Shown: positions 1 to 9,345 of the stretch, one piece after another
Layout: each line of letters starts with the position of its first letter
Position numbering within the stretch: position 1 is the stretch's first letter
Origin: Clostridia bacterium
Lineage (GTDB): Bacteria > Bacillota > Clostridia > Christensenellales > Pumilibacteraceae
Assembly (NCBI GenBank): GCA_017500845.1
Contig: JAFVXY010000003.1
Span: 1-49,678 of the forward strand
Length of the DNA stretch: 49,678 bases
Direction: 5' to 3'
Translations under genes and position numbers: made by a program
Notes under the pieces: model-generated
What the model saw: only the letters and a program-made list of their open reading frames with translations
What the model was told of the DNA's origin: nothing
Databases searched by the model: none

Positions 1-2697
1 GATGTCATTATTTTTGTAAATGGCATTCCGCTTGTTGTATTCGAACTTAAATCCATTGAATACAACGAGGACACATTCATTGAAAGAGCATACGAACAGT
101 TAGGTCGCAACGGCGAGTCAGATGGATATAGATACGACATTCCCACGCTGTTTAATTATAATGCCTTTCTCGTTATCAGTGATGGCGCAAACAATAAGGT
201 TGGTACTCTTACAAGCGATATTACGCGCTATAACGAATGGAAAAGCGTAGATGGCGAGATTGGATATAAGAAGAACTATGCCTATAAGCTCGATGTGCTT
301 CTTGAAGGACTTTTGAAGCCTGCACGTTTGTTGGATGTTATCAAAAACAACTTGTTCTTTATGAATAAGGATAAAGAGAAGCCGATTAAAATCCTTTCTC
401 AATACCATCAATATTTCGGTGTTAAAAAAGCTTACGAAAGCATTAAAAAGAATTTGAAACCTGCGGGAAGTGGTAAGGCGGGTATCGTTTGGCATACGCA
501 AGGTAGCGGAAAATCGTTCTCTATGGTTATGCTTGCACACAAGCTGATTACGGATATAGAAATGCGCAATCCTACGGTTGTTATTCTCACAGATAGAAAC
601 GACTTGGATAATCAGCTCTATACCACGTTTTCCAATGCTGCTGAATTTTTGAGAACTCGTCCTGTTCAAGTAGAATCAAGAGAAGATCTTCTTGCTAAAA
701 TAGGTGCGGTCAAAGAAGGCGGTATTATCTTCACAACCTTGCAAAAGTTTGACAAAGCTAATATTGTACCGAACAATAGAAGCAATATCGTAGTTATCTC
801 TGATGAGGCACACAGATCACATTACGGAATAGACGAAAAGATTGTATTAAAAGAAAATCCTGACGGTACATATTCGTCGTATTCTAAATACGGATACGCA
901 AAGTATATCAGAGATGCACTCCCCGAAGCTACATATATCGGCTTTACGGGAACACCCGTAGAGTCGGGAGATCACTCGACCTCGGCTATATTTGGCGAAA
1001 CCGTAGATACTTACGATATGACACAATCCGTTGAGGATGGTTCTACTGTAAAGATTTTCTATGAAAGCCGTTTGGCAAAGGTTTGGCTTGACGATGGAAA
1101 GCTCAAGGAGATTGATGCTTATTACGATGATCTTGCACAGCAGGGCGTATCTGATGATATAATCGAAGAATCAAAGTCTAAGCTTTCTTCTATGGAAGTT
1201 ATTATAGGAGATAAGGATAGACTTCGACTTCTTGCCACCGATATTCTTGCTCATTATGATGATCGCAAAGATATTCTCAGTGGTAAGGCAATGATTGTTT
1301 GTATGTCAAGAGATATTGCGTACAAGCTATACAAGGAACTCGTTGCCCAAGCTCCCGAAAAAGAGAGTGAGATAGCGGTTATCGTTACCGAAAGCAATAA
1401 GGATACCGATGAAAAACGCGAGTTGTTCAAGGACAAAGCTTACCGCGAAAATATGGCTAAAGAGTTCAAGAAGAAAGACGGCAGCATAAAGATTGTCATT
1501 GTTGTTGATATGTGGCTTACGGGATTTGACGTAACAGATCTCGATGTTATGTATATCGACAAGCCAATGAAAGGACACAATTTGATGCAGGCTATCGCCC
1601 GTGTAAATCGTGTTCACGTTGGCAAAGAGAGTGGTTTGATCGTTGACTATATCGGTATCAAACGCTCCTTGGAGGAAGCTCTTAATATCTATACTGCGAG
1701 AGATAAGGAATTAAACCTCCGCGACATACAAGAAACTGCGAAATCTATTCTTGATGAAAAGCTTTCTATTCTTGATGAGTTGTTCTATAAGGTTGATAAA
1801 AAAGGCTTCTTTAATGGCTCTAACTCTGTAAGACTTAAAGCAATTCAAAATGGTGCAGATTTCGTATTTACAACCGAAGAAATAAGGAAAGCATACTTGC
1901 AGATTACAAAACAACTCAAAGATGCTTATGTAGTAGCTATCGGTATTCTCGATGCAGACTACAAGAAAAAGGTTCTTTATTATCTTGCTGTACGACACTT
2001 TGTCCAAAAGGTTGAACGCGGTAATATGCCGCATAATATCACACCGGAATCTATCAACAAACACGTTGCCGATTTGATTGCAGAAGCAATTAAGGGCGAT
2101 GAGGTTAAAATACTTACCAAGGTTGAGGATACGGAAGAAAACCGCGATATTTGGGATTTGTTGTCTGAGGAAAAGGTCGAAAAACTTCGTCAATCTCAAC
2201 CTCCGCACGTATTCATCAAGATAATGGAACGTTTGCTGAAAGAAGCGGTCAAGGAATATCGTGGCTATAATCTTGTTAAAGCAAAGGAATATAGCGAGCG
2301 TCTGAGAAAGCTTCTCGAAGCATACAATACTCGCGAAGATGATCTGAAAACGGACATAACCATAGTAGGTTTGATTGCATTCTCGCAAGAAATGGTTGAA
2401 TCGGAAGAATACGCCAAGAAAAACAACCTTACCGGACGAGAGAGAGCCTTCTATGATGCACTTGTGGCAAACAAGAGCGCGATGGAGCTGATGTCGGATG
2501 ATATTTTGCGTGTTATGGCTATGGAGCTTAAAGCTATCGTTGAGGAATATGCCACGGTGGATTGGTCTAAAAAGAAGGATACCCGAGCTAAAATGCGTAT
2601 GCAAATCAAACGTTTGCTTAAAAAGTATAACTATCCGCCGGAATACTCCGAGGAAGCAATTTCTCGCGTAGTAGATCAAGCGGAGTTTATGATGTAA
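1..2697 (+). CDS. hsdR: Type I restriction enzyme R subunit (HsdR), 5' end outside window
   Basis: The frame is open from base 1, so the true start lies upstream; 898 codons are visible against about 1000-1100 for the family. HsdR is the motor and nuclease of a type I restriction-modification complex: it translocates DNA and cleaves it away from the recognition site. Visible motifs in order (residues counted from base 1): nuclease E-L-K with Glu15/Lys17, followed by the QL...Y...IP.LF.YN block of HsdR nucleases; Walker A GSGKS at 168-172; DEAH box at 268-271; GFTGTP motif III; QAIARVNR motif VI; then a helical C-terminal domain. hsdM and hsdS are not in the window and should lie upstream. Ends at a shared hairpin terminator. 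Confidence 0.93.
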   Translation, partial: DVIIFVNGIPLVVFELKSIEYNEDTFIERAYEQLGRNGESDGYRYDIPTLFNYNAFLVISDGANNKVGTLTSDITRYNEWKSVDGEIGYKKNYAYKLDVLLEGLLKPARLLDVIKNNLFFMNKDKEKPIKILSQYHQYFGVKKAYESIKKNLKPAGSGKAGIVWHTQGSGKSFSMVMLAHKLITDIEMRNPTVVILTDRNDLDNQLYTTFSNAAEFLRTRPVQVESREDLLAKIGAVKEGGIIFTTLQKFDKANIVPNNRSNIVVISDEAHRSHYGIDEKIVLKENPDGTYSSYSKYGYAKYIRDALPEATYIGFTGTPVESGDHSTSAIFGETVDTYDMTQSVEDGSTVKIFYESRLAKVWLDDGKLKEIDAYYDDLAQQGVSDDIIEESKSKLSSMEVIIGDKDRLRLLATDILAHYDDRKDILSGKAMIVCMSRDIAYKLYKELVAQAPEKESEIAVIVTESNKDTDEKRELFKDKAYRENMAKEFKKKDGSIKIVIVVDMWLTGFDVTDLDVMYIDKPMKGHNLMQAIARVNRVHVGKESGLIVDYIGIKRSLEEALNIYTARDKELNLRDIQETAKSILDEKLSILDELFYKVDKKGFFNGSNSVRLKAIQNGADFVFTTEEIRKAYLQITKQLKDAYVVAIGILDADYKKKVLYYLAVRHFVQKVERGNMPHNITPESINKHVADLIAEAIKGDEVKILTKVEDTEENRDIWDLLSEEKVEKLRQSQPPHVFIKIMERLLKEAVKEYRGYNLVKAKEYSERLRKLLEAYNTREDDLKTDITIVGLIAFSQEMVESEEYAKKNNLTGRERAFYDALVANKSAMELMSDDILRVMAMELKAIVEEYATVDWSKKKDTRAKMRMQIKRLLKKYNYPPEYSEEAISRVVDQAEFMM

Positions 2698-2701
2698 AGC
2701 C

Positions 2702-2738
2702 AAAACGCCATCTTGTTTTTTCCACAGGATGGCGTTTT
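2702..2738. terminator. Bidirectional hairpin terminator between hsdR and the small minus-strand gene
   Basis: An 11-bp stem (2702-2712 with 2728-2738, core ACGCCATC/GATGGCGT) flanked by A and T runs on both sides can terminate the convergent genes in both directions. Confidence 0.75.
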
Positions 2739-2745
2739 GATATGT

Positions 2746-2916
2746 TCATCTTTTCTTTTTCTTTTGCTTCGCATCAATAACTTTAAGTAGCAGCTCGTTG
2801 ATATCTGCGGTGCTTTTGCCTTCCGCAATAAGTTCGTTTCGTTTCTCACTTAAAGCTTGTATAATAAATCTGTGCTCAAAATCATCAACTTCAATTTCGA
2901 ATTTTCTATTTTCCAT
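2746..2916 (-). CDS. Small conserved hypothetical protein, 56 aa
   Basis: A 56-residue acidic, helix-rich protein with a lysine-rich C-terminus. The start at 2916 is chosen because a perfect AGGAGG lies 8 bases upstream; a longer frame would begin inside the promoter. Its own sigma-A promoter lies at 2945-2973 and it shares a terminator with hsdR. Small proteins of this general form occur on clostridial mobile elements, but I do not recognise a function. It could be an accessory of the restriction locus or a cargo gene. Confidence 0.7.
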   Translation of the reverse strand: MENRKFEIEVDDFEHRFIIQALSEKRNELIAEGKSTADINELLLKVIDAKQKKKKR

Positions 2917-2944
2917 ATCGCAACCTCCTTTGCTTTGTGACATA

Positions 2945-2973
2945 ATTATATCATAAGCGAGGAATATTGACAA
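2945..2973 (-). promoter_or_regulatory. Sigma-A promoter for the 56-aa gene
   Basis: TTGTCA (2968-2973) and TATAAT (2945-2950) on the minus strand are separated by 17 bp, about 30 bases before the ribosome binding site. Confidence 0.8.
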
Positions 2974-2987
2974 ATATACGGAAACGA

Positions 2988-3027
2988 AAAAACGCCACCT
3001 TAGACATTCATCTAAGATGGCGTTTTT
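2988..3027. terminator. Hairpin terminator between tmRNA and the 56-aa gene
   Basis: A 17-bp near-perfect inverted repeat (2988-3004 with 3011-3027, one mismatch) is bounded by A and T runs. It lies 3' of tmRNA on the minus strand and just upstream of the small gene's promoter. Confidence 0.7.
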
Positions 3028-3097
3028 GTTCGTATCAGAGCGAAACCTTTACGGCGAAGCCGCCGCTGAAAAAGTAGGTGTTCGTCCAATACACGTT

Positions 3098-3461
3098 TGG
3101 TGGAGGTGGGGAGAATTGAACTCCCTTCCGAAATTTCTCCATCGAAATCTTCTACATGTTTAGTTTGCTTAAAAATTTTGGACAAGGCTTTTAGCAAACG
3201 AAACCACCATGTCCGTGACCTAAGTTGCCGCTTGCAAGCGAGAGTCACTTCTTACAAGCCGTAGCCTATCTTACTGACATTGCCACATTCCCGATAGGAA
3301 AGAAAGCGCAACGGCTACTAAATAGTTAAGCAGCTAATGCAAGAGCGGGTCTTGCGGTTTTTACGTTGTTAGCGTTTATTTTGTTTTGCGTTTTAAGGTA
3401 GCCGCACTACCACATGCTTATATTCCGACTTGCAAAACCCCGTCGATACCTGTACACCCCC
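3098..3461 (-). ncRNA. ssrA: Transfer-messenger RNA (tmRNA)
   Basis: tmRNA frees ribosomes stalled on broken mRNA and tags the product for proteolysis. The 5' end GGGGGUG pairs with CACCUCC near the 3' end to give a 7-bp acceptor stem (one G-U) followed by A and an encoded CCA. The conserved block UCGACGGGG lies near the 5' end and the T-arm GGAGUUCAAUUCUCC near the 3' end. The tag frame occupies 3326-3373 and reads ANNVKTARPALALAA then UAA, with GCU as the probable resume codon. At 364 nt the length is typical. smpB, often nearby, is not in the window. Confidence 0.96.
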
Positions 3462-3472
3462 ATGGACTACAA

Positions 3473-3501
3473 ATTATAACCTATATTTTTGGTTTTGTCA
3501 A
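3473..3501 (-). promoter_or_regulatory. Consensus sigma-A promoter of tmRNA
   Basis: Perfect TTGACA (3496-3501) and TATAAT (3473-3478) boxes, 17 bp apart, end 11 bases before the mature 5' end, so a short leader may be trimmed off. Confidence 0.88.
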
Positions 3502-3600
3502 TAGGGAAAAATAGATTATTTTGCTTTAACGGATTATTCACGGTTTTTTCGTCATTTGTTCATAATTGAGTGCTACAATATAGGGTACAAGGAGAATAGG

Positions 3601-5352
3601 ATGAAGATATTAAAGACTCTTGCAGGCTGTGTAAGAGAGTACAAATGGCCGGCCATCTGGACTGTAATCCTAATCGTAGGCGAGGCGGTTATAGAGGCGC
3701 TGATACCCTTTATTACGGCGGCGCTTATTACGGGAATTCAGTCGGGTGCGGAAATTTCGCACGTAATCAATCAAGGCTTGATACTTGCGGCGATGGCGGT
3801 TGTATCGCTTGGCTGTGGTGGCATAGCGGCGTTTACCTGTGCCAGGGCTTCGGCAGGCTTTGCAAAGAATTTGCGTCACGATATTTACGCAAAAATACAA
3901 ACGTTTAACTTTGAGAATATAGACAGATTCTCGTCCTCGTCGCTCGTTACCCGTATTACTACGGACGTAGGTAACGTGCAGATGTCGTTTATGATGATAA
4001 TCCGTACGGCAATTCGTGCGCCGCTTATGATTATTTTCTCGGCGATTATGGCGGCGATTATGGGCGGAATGCTTGCTCTTGCATTCGTTGTTATTATCCC
4101 CATTTTGGGACTTGGACTGTATATTATCAGCAGAAAGGCGATGCCGGCATTTAGGCGCGTTTTCAAAAAGTACGATAACCTCAACGAGTCAATAGAAGAA
4201 GAAAACGTTCGCGGTATGCGTGTGGTAAAAGGCTTTTCGCGCGAGAGCTACGAAAAGAAAAAGTTTGGGGCACGTGCCGAAACCATTCGTGACGACTTTA
4301 CCAGCGCGGAGCGTATCGTAGCGTTCAACACGCCGCTTATGAATCTGAGCATGTACGTGGTTATGCTTTCGGTGCTGTTTTTTGGCGCGTACGTGGCAAT
4401 CACCACGCTTGGCGCATCGGTTAACGTGGGTCAGATTTCGGCGCTTATTTTGTACGGCGTTCAGATGCTTATGTCGCTTATGATGCTGTCTATGATTTAC
4501 GTAATGATTACCATTTCCACCGAGGGCGCAAAGCGTATTTACGAGGTGCTCATCGAGGAGCCTGTGCTTAAAGTTCCCGAGCAGCCCGTAACCGAGGTAA
4601 AGGACGGCTCGATAGATTTCGAGGGCGTGTCGTTTAAGTATTCGGCGGCGGCAGAAAGGTATGCGCTCGAAAACGTCAACCTACATATAAAGTCGGGTAT
4701 GACGGTAGGAATTATCGGCGTTACCGGCTCGAGCAAGTCCACGCTTGTTCAGCTTATTCCGCGTCTTTACGATACCACCGAGGGTGTGGTTAAGGTAGGT
4801 GGTATCAACGTTAAGGATTACGAAATTAAGTCGCTTCGTGATGCCGTTGCCATGGTGCTTCAAAAGAACGTGCTTTTCTCGGGTACAATTAAGGAAAACC
4901 TTAGGTGGGGCAACGCAAATGCAACCGACGAGGAGATCGTCGAGGCTTGTAAGCTTGCACAAGCGGACGAGTTTGTAAGGGCATTCCCTGACGGCTACGA
5001 CACCAAAATAGAGCAGGGCGGGACCAACGTTTCGGGCGGTCAAAAGCAAAGGCTTTGTATCGCAAGGGCGCTACTCAAAAAGCCCAAGATTTTGGTTTTG
5101 GACGACTCGACAAGTGCTGTCGATACCCGTACGGACGCGCTTATTCGCGAGGGCTTCAAGTCGTATATTCCTACCACCACCAAGATAATAATCGCTCAGC
5201 GCATAGCTTCGGTTATGGACGCGGACCTTATTATTCTTATGGAAAACGGAACGATTGCCGCAGTCGGCACTCACGACGAATTGCTCAAAAACAACGCTAC
5301 GTATAGCGAAATTGTATACCAACAGACGAGCGGAGGTGGCGATAATGAATAA
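3601..5352 (+). CDS. ABC exporter half-transporter, subunit 1 (degenerate-site partner)
   Basis: A 583-residue fused membrane plus ATPase subunit of the BmrC/LmrC-like exporter type. The start at 3601 follows AAGGAG; the frame extends further upstream without a better site. About six membrane helices occupy residues 15-290. The ATPase has Walker A GVTGSSKST (373-381, third Gly changed to Ser), a canonical VSGGQ signature near 477-482 and Walker B LVLDDS with Asp502 where the catalytic Glu should be. The missing Glu marks the non-catalytic half of a heterodimer, matching the intact subunit encoded next. The two genes overlap by 8 bases, implying coupled translation. The substrate cannot be read from sequence; drug or lipid export is usual for the family. 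Confidence 0.9.
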   Translation: MKILKTLAGCVREYKWPAIWTVILIVGEAVIEALIPFITAALITGIQSGAEISHVINQGLILAAMAVVSLGCGGIAAFTCARASAGFAKNLRHDIYAKIQTFNFENIDRFSSSSLVTRITTDVGNVQMSFMMIIRTAIRAPLMIIFSAIMAAIMGGMLALAFVVIIPILGLGLYIISRKAMPAFRRVFKKYDNLNESIEEENVRGMRVVKGFSRESYEKKKFGARAETIRDDFTSAERIVAFNTPLMNLSMYVVMLSVLFFGAYVAITTLGASVNVGQISALILYGVQMLMSLMMLSMIYVMITISTEGAKRIYEVLIEEPVLKVPEQPVTEVKDGSIDFEGVSFKYSAAAERYALENVNLHIKSGMTVGIIGVTGSSKSTLVQLIPRLYDTTEGVVKVGGINVKDYEIKSLRDAVAMVLQKNVLFSGTIKENLRWGNANATDEEIVEACKLAQADEFVRAFPDGYDTKIEQGGTNVSGGQKQRLCIARALLKKPKILVLDDSTSAVDTRTDALIREGFKSYIPTTTKIIIAQRIASVMDADLIILMENGTIAAVGTHDELLKNNATYSEIVYQQTSGGGDNE

Positions 5353-7237
5353 TAAAAGACCAAAAAAGCACACCTTACGCCGCATAATAAAAATGCTCTT
5401 TAAGTTCTATCCCGTGCTCGTTCCGGTGACGCTTGTTTCCATTCTTATGGCCTCGGCGGTTGCGGTTATTCCCGATATCTTAATAAAGGAAATAACGCAA
5501 ATCGTGGACGACTCCATCAAGGCGCAGACTATGTGGAGCGTGGCAAAAGGTGAGGTTACGACAAGGATAGTTTTTCTTGCAATAATGTACGCTATTGCCC
5601 TTGCGGTTACCGTGCTGTACACCCAGCTTATGGCTGTAATCACGCAAGGCTTTTTGAGCAAGATGCGTATAAGCATGTATGACGGTATGCAAAGTCTTCC
5701 CATCAAGTTCTTTGATACGCACAAGCATGGCGACATTATGAGCCATTACACCAACGATATCGACACGCTCCGTCAGCTTATCTCGCAGGCTATTCCCGCA
5801 ATCATAAGGTCGGGCGCAATCGTAATCGGCGTTCTTGGCGTAATGCTGTGGTACAGCGTTTGGCTTACCGCCATCATCGTTGCGGGCGTAATTATTATGG
5901 TTGTGGTTGCGCGCAAGTACGGCGGCGGCTCGGCAAAATATTTCCGCCGTCAGCAAATGCTTTGGGCGGCTGCTGAGGGCTATATGCAGGAAATGATGAA
6001 CGGTCAAAAGGTTATAAAGGTGTTCTCGCACGAAAAGGAATGCCAAGAGGACTTTGACAAAATCAATCAGGAGCTGTGCGACGGTAGCGCAAAGGCTAAT
6101 GCGTACGCAAATATGCTCGGCCCCATCAATATGAATATCGGCAACATTTTGTTCGTTATCGTTGCGGTAGTGGGTGGCGTGTTCTTGCTTGCAAAAACCC
6201 CCAACGTCAGCATTTCGGGTACGGCGCTCGAGGTTAGTATCGTGGCGGCTTTCCTTAATATGACAAGGCAATTTACCAGCAACGTCAATCAGCTTTCGCA
6301 ACAAATCAACGGCATCGTTATGGCGATGGCGGGTGCAGACCGAATTTTCACGCTTATGGACAGTAAGCCAGAGGAGGACGAGGGTACGGTTACGCTCGTC
6401 AATGTCAGCGCTACCGAGAACGGCTTGGTAGAAAGTGCGGCTCGTACCGGAAGCTGGGCGTGGAAGAGAGTAAAAGCGGACGGAGCAATCGAGCTTATAC
6501 CTTTACGCGGCGACGTGCGTTTTGATAGCGTTGATTTTGGTTACGAGGAGAACAAGCAGGTTTTGCACGACATTACCCTTTATGCAAAGCCCGGTCAAAA
6601 GGTGGCGTTTGTTGGCGCAACAGGCGCAGGCAAAACGACCATTACCAACCTTATCAACCGCTATTACGATATTGCAAGCGGAACGATTACTTACGACGGA
6701 ATTGACATCGGCGACATCAAAAAGTCCGATTTGCGCCGTTCTCTTGGTATAGTTTTGCAGGATACCAACCTCTTTACGGGTACGGTTATGGAGAATATCC
6801 GCTACGGCAAGCTTGACGCTACCGACGAGGAATGTATGCGCGCGGCACAGCTGGCGGGCGCCGACAGCTTTATTACGCGCTTGCCGCAAGGGTACGACAC
6901 TATGCTTACGGGCAATGGCGCAAACCTCTCGCAGGGTCAGCGACAGCTTATTGCGATTGCCCGCGCGGCAGTTGCAGATCCCCCGGTAATGATTCTTGAC
7001 GAGGCAACCTCGTCCATCGACACGCATACCGAGGCAATCGTTCAGCGCGGCATGGATATGCTTATGGAGGGCAGAACGGTATTCGTAATCGCACATAGAC
7101 TTTCCACCGTCAAGAACTCGGACGTTATAATGGTGCTTGACCACGGTAAGATTATCGAGCGTGGCACGCACGAGCAGCTTATCGACCAAAAGGGAACGTA
7201 TTATCAGTTGTATACGGGTGCATTCGAGCTGGAATAA
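5345..7237 (+). CDS. ABC exporter half-transporter, subunit 2 (catalytic partner)
   Basis: A 630-residue fused membrane plus ATPase subunit. The start at 5345 has GGAGG 7 bases upstream and overlaps the previous gene's stop. The ATPase shows Walker A GATGAGKT (from 424), signature LSQGQ (528-532) and Walker B ILDEATSS with the catalytic Glu553. The atypical LSQGQ belongs to the site completed by subunit 1's Asp, while subunit 1's normal signature completes the active site here. This is the usual asymmetry of BmrCD/LmrCD-like exporters. A longer linker of about 60 residues precedes the ATPase domain, as in LmrC-type proteins. Followed by a strong terminator. Confidence 0.9.
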   Translation: MNNKRPKKHTLRRIIKMLFKFYPVLVPVTLVSILMASAVAVIPDILIKEITQIVDDSIKAQTMWSVAKGEVTTRIVFLAIMYAIALAVTVLYTQLMAVITQGFLSKMRISMYDGMQSLPIKFFDTHKHGDIMSHYTNDIDTLRQLISQAIPAIIRSGAIVIGVLGVMLWYSVWLTAIIVAGVIIMVVVARKYGGGSAKYFRRQQMLWAAAEGYMQEMMNGQKVIKVFSHEKECQEDFDKINQELCDGSAKANAYANMLGPINMNIGNILFVIVAVVGGVFLLAKTPNVSISGTALEVSIVAAFLNMTRQFTSNVNQLSQQINGIVMAMAGADRIFTLMDSKPEEDEGTVTLVNVSATENGLVESAARTGSWAWKRVKADGAIELIPLRGDVRFDSVDFGYEENKQVLHDITLYAKPGQKVAFVGATGAGKTTITNLINRYYDIASGTITYDGIDIGDIKKSDLRRSLGIVLQDTNLFTGTVMENIRYGKLDATDEECMRAAQLAGADSFITRLPQGYDTMLTGNGANLSQGQRQLIAIARAAVADPPVMILDEATSSIDTHTEAIVQRGMDMLMEGRTVFVIAHRLSTVKNSDVIMVLDHGKIIERGTHEQLIDQKGTYYQLYTGAFELE

Positions 7238-7240
7238 GTT

Positions 7241-7267
7241 TAAACGACTTATATGCTTCGTGATACC
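7241..7267 (+). repeat. Short intergenic repeat, copy 1
   Basis: This 27-base segment just after the ABC stop codon closely resembles 8501-8528 just after the next gene; both contain ...CTTAT..GC.TCGTGATACC. Function unknown. Confidence 0.4.
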
Positions 7268-7292
7268 TATATAAAATGTAAATAACGCAAAA

Positions 7293-7319
7293 AACGGCGA
7301 CACGTATCGCCGTTTTTTT
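7293..7319 (+). terminator. Intrinsic terminator of the ABC operon
   Basis: An 8-bp stem AACGGCGA/TCGCCGTT with a 6-base loop is followed by a T run. Confidence 0.9.
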
Positions 7320-7458
7320 GGTAAAAATACTGTGACAAGCGGTTAAATTTGATTATGGATATAGATAATACGTACATAGAATAAGCGATAATTTTGGCGC
7401 ATCACGAAAGCGGCGATAAACGTAAGTGCATTATTATCAAAAAAGCACATAAAAATGC

Positions 7459-7487
7459 TTGTAAAATATTCATTTTCGTTATATAAT
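7459..7487 (+). promoter_or_regulatory. Sigma-A promoter of the YitT-family gene
   Basis: TTGTAA (7459-7464) and TATAAT (7482-7487) are 17 bp apart, about 25 bases ahead of the start codon. Confidence 0.75.
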
Positions 7488-7511
7488 TGGTACATAAAGG
7501 GAGAGGTAAAT

Positions 7512-8498
7512 ATGCAAGAGGAAATTAAGCAAAGCGGCGAGCCGCAGAAAAAAAAGGAGCTTGTTAAGCTTCCCGAACAAAGTACTGTAGTAAAATACAT
7601 AAAGGAATACATAGTGGTAGTCGTTGCCGCAGTTTTGCAGGCAATAGCTTTGCACGTGTTTATTCAGCCAAACAACTTCTCGCCGGGCGGCTTCTTCGGT
7701 CTTGCAACCTTTGCAGAGTACGTGTGGGGCTGGAATGCCGGTATTGTCTTTATGCTTATCAACGTTCCGCTTATTATTTGGGCGGCGTTCAAGTTCAAAA
7801 AGGACTTTTTGTTTAAGACAACCGTGACCATCGTGCTCAACTCGTCTCTTTTGCTTTTGTTGCCTGCAATTGGTTGCCCCACCTTTAAGGTAGACCCCAA
7901 TACAATGGGCTATGCGTACATTCTTTGCGCGGCAATTGGTGGTATTTTGTGCGGTATCCCTCTTGCGCTGTTGCTAAAGGTTGACGGCTGCAACGGCGGT
8001 ACCGAAATTATCAGTGCAATTATTCAAAAGAAATATCCCGCAACCAACATTTCGTGGTTTATCTTTGCGATGGACTCCTCCGCGGTCGTGCTTTCGGCAT
8101 TCTTCTTTGATGCATCCGACTACGGCGGATATGTAATTATTCCTATGATTCTTTCGCTTATAAAGATGTTCTGCTCGTCAAAGACGGCAGAGACAATTAC
8201 CCGCGGTATGGCTTCGGCAATCAAGTTCGAGGTCGTTACCCTGCACGGCAAGGAGCTTGGTCTCGAGCTTACCACCGAGCTTAAGCGCGGCGTAACCATA
8301 ATAAGCGCTATCGGCGCATATTCCGGCGCTCAAAAGGACTTGCTTATCTGCGTCGTTCGCAAACGCCAAATGGCAAGATTCAAGCGCATCCTCAGCCGCT
8401 ATCCCGACACCTTCGCTTATATCGTACCTGCAACCGAGGTTTACGGTCAGGGCTTTACCCACAATGCGAAGGAGGGGGAGAAGGAAACCGTAATGTAA
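7512..8498 (+). CDS. YitT family membrane protein (DUF161/DUF2179)
   Basis: A 328-residue integral membrane protein. The start at 7512 has GGGAGAGG upstream; an upstream in-frame ATG falls within the promoter. About five to six hydrophobic segments occupy residues 30-215, including the IQPNNFSPGG and DGCNGGTEIIS patterns typical of YitT proteins, followed by a soluble C-terminal DUF2179 domain (about 225-315). The molecular function of YitT proteins is not established; transport has been suggested. It is a single-gene unit with its own promoter. Confidence 0.85.
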   Translation: MQEEIKQSGEPQKKKELVKLPEQSTVVKYIKEYIVVVVAAVLQAIALHVFIQPNNFSPGGFFGLATFAEYVWGWNAGIVFMLINVPLIIWAAFKFKKDFLFKTTVTIVLNSSLLLLLPAIGCPTFKVDPNTMGYAYILCAAIGGILCGIPLALLLKVDGCNGGTEIISAIIQKKYPATNISWFIFAMDSSAVVLSAFFFDASDYGGYVIIPMILSLIKMFCSSKTAETITRGMASAIKFEVVTLHGKELGLELTTELKRGVTIISAIGAYSGAQKDLLICVVRKRQMARFKRILSRYPDTFAYIVPATEVYGQGFTHNAKEGEKETVM

Positions 8499-8500
8499 CC

Positions 8501-8528
8501 TAAAACGGCTTATCTGCGTCGTGATACC
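8501..8528 (+). repeat. Short intergenic repeat, copy 2
   Basis: Partner of 7241-7267, again beginning within a few bases of a stop codon. About five mismatches and one indel separate the two copies. Confidence 0.4.
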
Positions 8529-8581
8529 GTCCAATGCTTGCAAGCAAAGCCAAGGTATGCCTGACTAATAAGGAGAAGGAA

Positions 8582-9226
8582 ATGAATTTTGGAAGAGATG
8601 CAAAAGCAATACTTAAGGATATAAAAAGCAAGGGAATGATGCTTAACAGCTCTTATGGCGACCCTCTTAAATATATCGAATCGATGGTTAATACGCTAAG
8701 AGGAAACGAGAACGTAATAGATTATATCGCTTATCCGAAAAACCTTATAGACATCTTTTTGTTGATTACCGATAATGGCAAGATACTTTGTTCAAACGTG
8801 ACCGAAACGGTGACCGAGGGCTTTATTTTTGATAAGTCAAACTTTTATTATGGTGCCAATGCGTTTTATTTGACTGAGCTTCACGAGGAAGAAACGCTTA
8901 TTAAGGATGATGAGAAATCGGGATTTTTACGCCCTTCGAGTGACTATTTGACCCTCTTTTTTGATACCGGCACTATACAATTGCACGTCAAGAAAAAGTT
9001 TACGCAAGAGCTTTATAAGGACATTCTGAATCAAAGAAAGAAATTTATGCCTAAGCCTGCGCCTGCCAAGAAGTCCAAGGCAAAGGACTCTGCGCCCAAA
9101 AAGGAGAGTGTGCCTAAGCAAGATGGCGGGGCAGAAGCAATCAAGGAAATCCGCAAAATGTATGAGGACGGGATAATCACAAAAGAGGAAATGATGGAGC
9201 TTCTAAAGGCGCAGCTTGCAAAATAA
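8582..9226 (+). CDS. SHOCT domain-containing protein
   Basis: A 214-residue soluble protein starting at 8582 behind AAGGAGAAGG. Residues 1-150 show alternating strands that could form a PH-like or YokE-like fold, but I cannot assign it. A lysine/proline-rich linker (about 155-182) leads to a C-terminal SHOCT motif (IRKMYEDGIITKEEM and onward), an oligomerisation module often found at the ends of short bacterial proteins. The N-terminal function is unknown. Confidence 0.75.
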   Translation: MNFGRDAKAILKDIKSKGMMLNSSYGDPLKYIESMVNTLRGNENVIDYIAYPKNLIDIFLLITDNGKILCSNVTETVTEGFIFDKSNFYYGANAFYLTELHEEETLIKDDEKSGFLRPSSDYLTLFFDTGTIQLHVKKKFTQELYKDILNQRKKFMPKPAPAKKSKAKDSAPKKESVPKQDGGAEAIKEIRKMYEDGIITKEEMMELLKAQLAK

Positions 9227-9236
9227 CAAAACAAAA

Positions 9237-9269
9237 AATACGAGAAACGCACATACGTTCTCGTATTTT
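9237..9269 (+). terminator. Intrinsic terminator after the SHOCT gene
   Basis: A 10-bp perfect stem AATACGAGAA/TTCTCGTATT precedes TTTT. Confidence 0.8.
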
Positions 9270-9345
9270 GCATGTCAAGCAGAAAAATAAATCTGATTTT
9301 TTTATTGTGACACCTCAATACAAAAAAGAAAAAGAGTGACGAGAG

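Noticed and set aside
1711-2703. A 330-codon frame opposite hsdR
   Set aside because: It is antisense to clear HsdR coding sequence and lacks a ribosome site or recognisable domain.
3012-3248. A 78-codon minus-strand open frame
   Set aside because: It lies over the 3' half of tmRNA, which explains the sequence fully; no ribosome site.
3601-5352. Calling the first ABC subunit inactive or a pseudogene because of its Asp Walker B
   Set aside because: The substitution is the normal degenerate site of heterodimeric exporters, and the partner subunit is complementary.
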